Assembly: GCA_964568355.1 (NCBI GenBank)
Contig: CAZMRK010000065.1
Coordinates: 1 to 5,737, forward strand
DNA from: JAJPJX01 sp964568355
Lineage (GTDB): Bacteria; Acidobacteriota; Terriglobia; Bryobacterales; Bryobacteraceae
Direction: 5' to 3'
DNA: 5,737 nt
Within the stretch, counting starts at the first letter, position 1. Every line of letters starts with the position of its first letter. Of the stretch, positions 5,660 through 5,737 are shown in pieces. The position numbers and the translations under genes are program-made. A model generated the notes under the pieces. The model searched no databases. It saw only the letters and a list, made by a program, of their open reading frames with translations, and was not told where the DNA came from.

Positions 5660-5737
5660 ATGACAGACTCCGAACGGTATTCTGGTTTCGATGAAGTGGC
5701 AATTGCTCCACAAAGCTTGCTGGATGGGCGACGCCAT
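5660..5737 (+). CDS. Possible start of an unidentified ORF, 3' partial
   Basis: The frame from ATG 5660 is open to the window edge (26 codons, beginning MTDSERYSGFDEVAIAP). AGGGAGG at 5641-5647 is a strong Shine-Dalgarno match, 12 bases before this ATG and 6 bases before an alternative in-frame TTG at 5654, which the spacing favours. A second frame starts at ATG 5691 (MKWQLLHKACW) and is also open to the edge but has no good ribosome binding site. I do not recognise a family from either peptide. The ORF may be the first gene of a mobile element or an ordinary downstream gene. Confidence 0.35.
   Translation, partial: MTDSERYSGFDEVAIAPQSLLDGRRH

Larger units (their letters stand above)
5522..5737. 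other. Downstream region after the operon, to the window edge
   Basis: No strong intrinsic terminator follows the permease stop. A 6-bp stem CTCGGA (5572-5577) with TCCGAG (5593-5598) and a 15-base loop lacks a T-run. GGGCTAA occurs twice (5534-5539 region and 5584-5589 region). Base composition drops relative to the operon. The segment also holds the possible IS end and the possible partial ORF listed separately. Confidence 0.5.

Noticed and set aside
5386..5694. Plus-strand frame overlapping the permease end and running to 5694
   Set aside because: More than a third overlaps the permease in another frame, no ribosome binding site is seen, and the peptide is not recognisable.

Overview
The window is GC-rich (about 60% or more in genes, nearer 50% in the main intergenic gap) and almost wholly coded on the + strand. 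It looks like chromosomal DNA of a Gram-negative soil bacterium. My best guess is an acidobacterium of the Solibacter/Bryobacterales type, based on a sialidase-like gene beside MacB-like transport genes and on a large REP-like palindrome of a kind I associate with those genomes. That is recognition from memory, not a database result.

Layout: (1) 2-313, the 3' end of a probable BNR/sialidase-family protein. (2) 314-685, a non-coding gap holding a short tandem repeat that overlaps the sialidase stop codon, a large palindrome at 356-417, and two adjacent small hairpins flanked by a direct repeat at 553-599; I see no convincing sigma70 promoter. (3) 686-5521, a tight four-gene operon: a lipoprotein HlyD/MacA-type periplasmic adaptor, two inner-membrane-anchored HlyD/MacA-type adaptors, and a MacB-type FtsX permease. 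All three junctions are 4-base ATGA overlaps. (4) 5522-5737, a short tail with a possible insertion-sequence end and the start of a possible further ORF that runs off the window.

The four operon genes would build the inner-membrane and periplasmic parts of a MacAB-like tripartite ABC exporter. The permease forms the transmembrane dimer, and the adaptors form the periplasmic conduit towards an outer-membrane TolC-like channel. Two points are unusual. There are three different adaptors for one permease. There is also no ATPase, either as an N-terminal domain of the permease (as in classical MacB) or as a separate gene in the window, and no outer-membrane factor. The most interesting idea is a hetero-oligomeric (for example 2:2:2) adaptor ring on a twofold-symmetric permease dimer; this is inference. 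The substrate cannot be told from the sequence.
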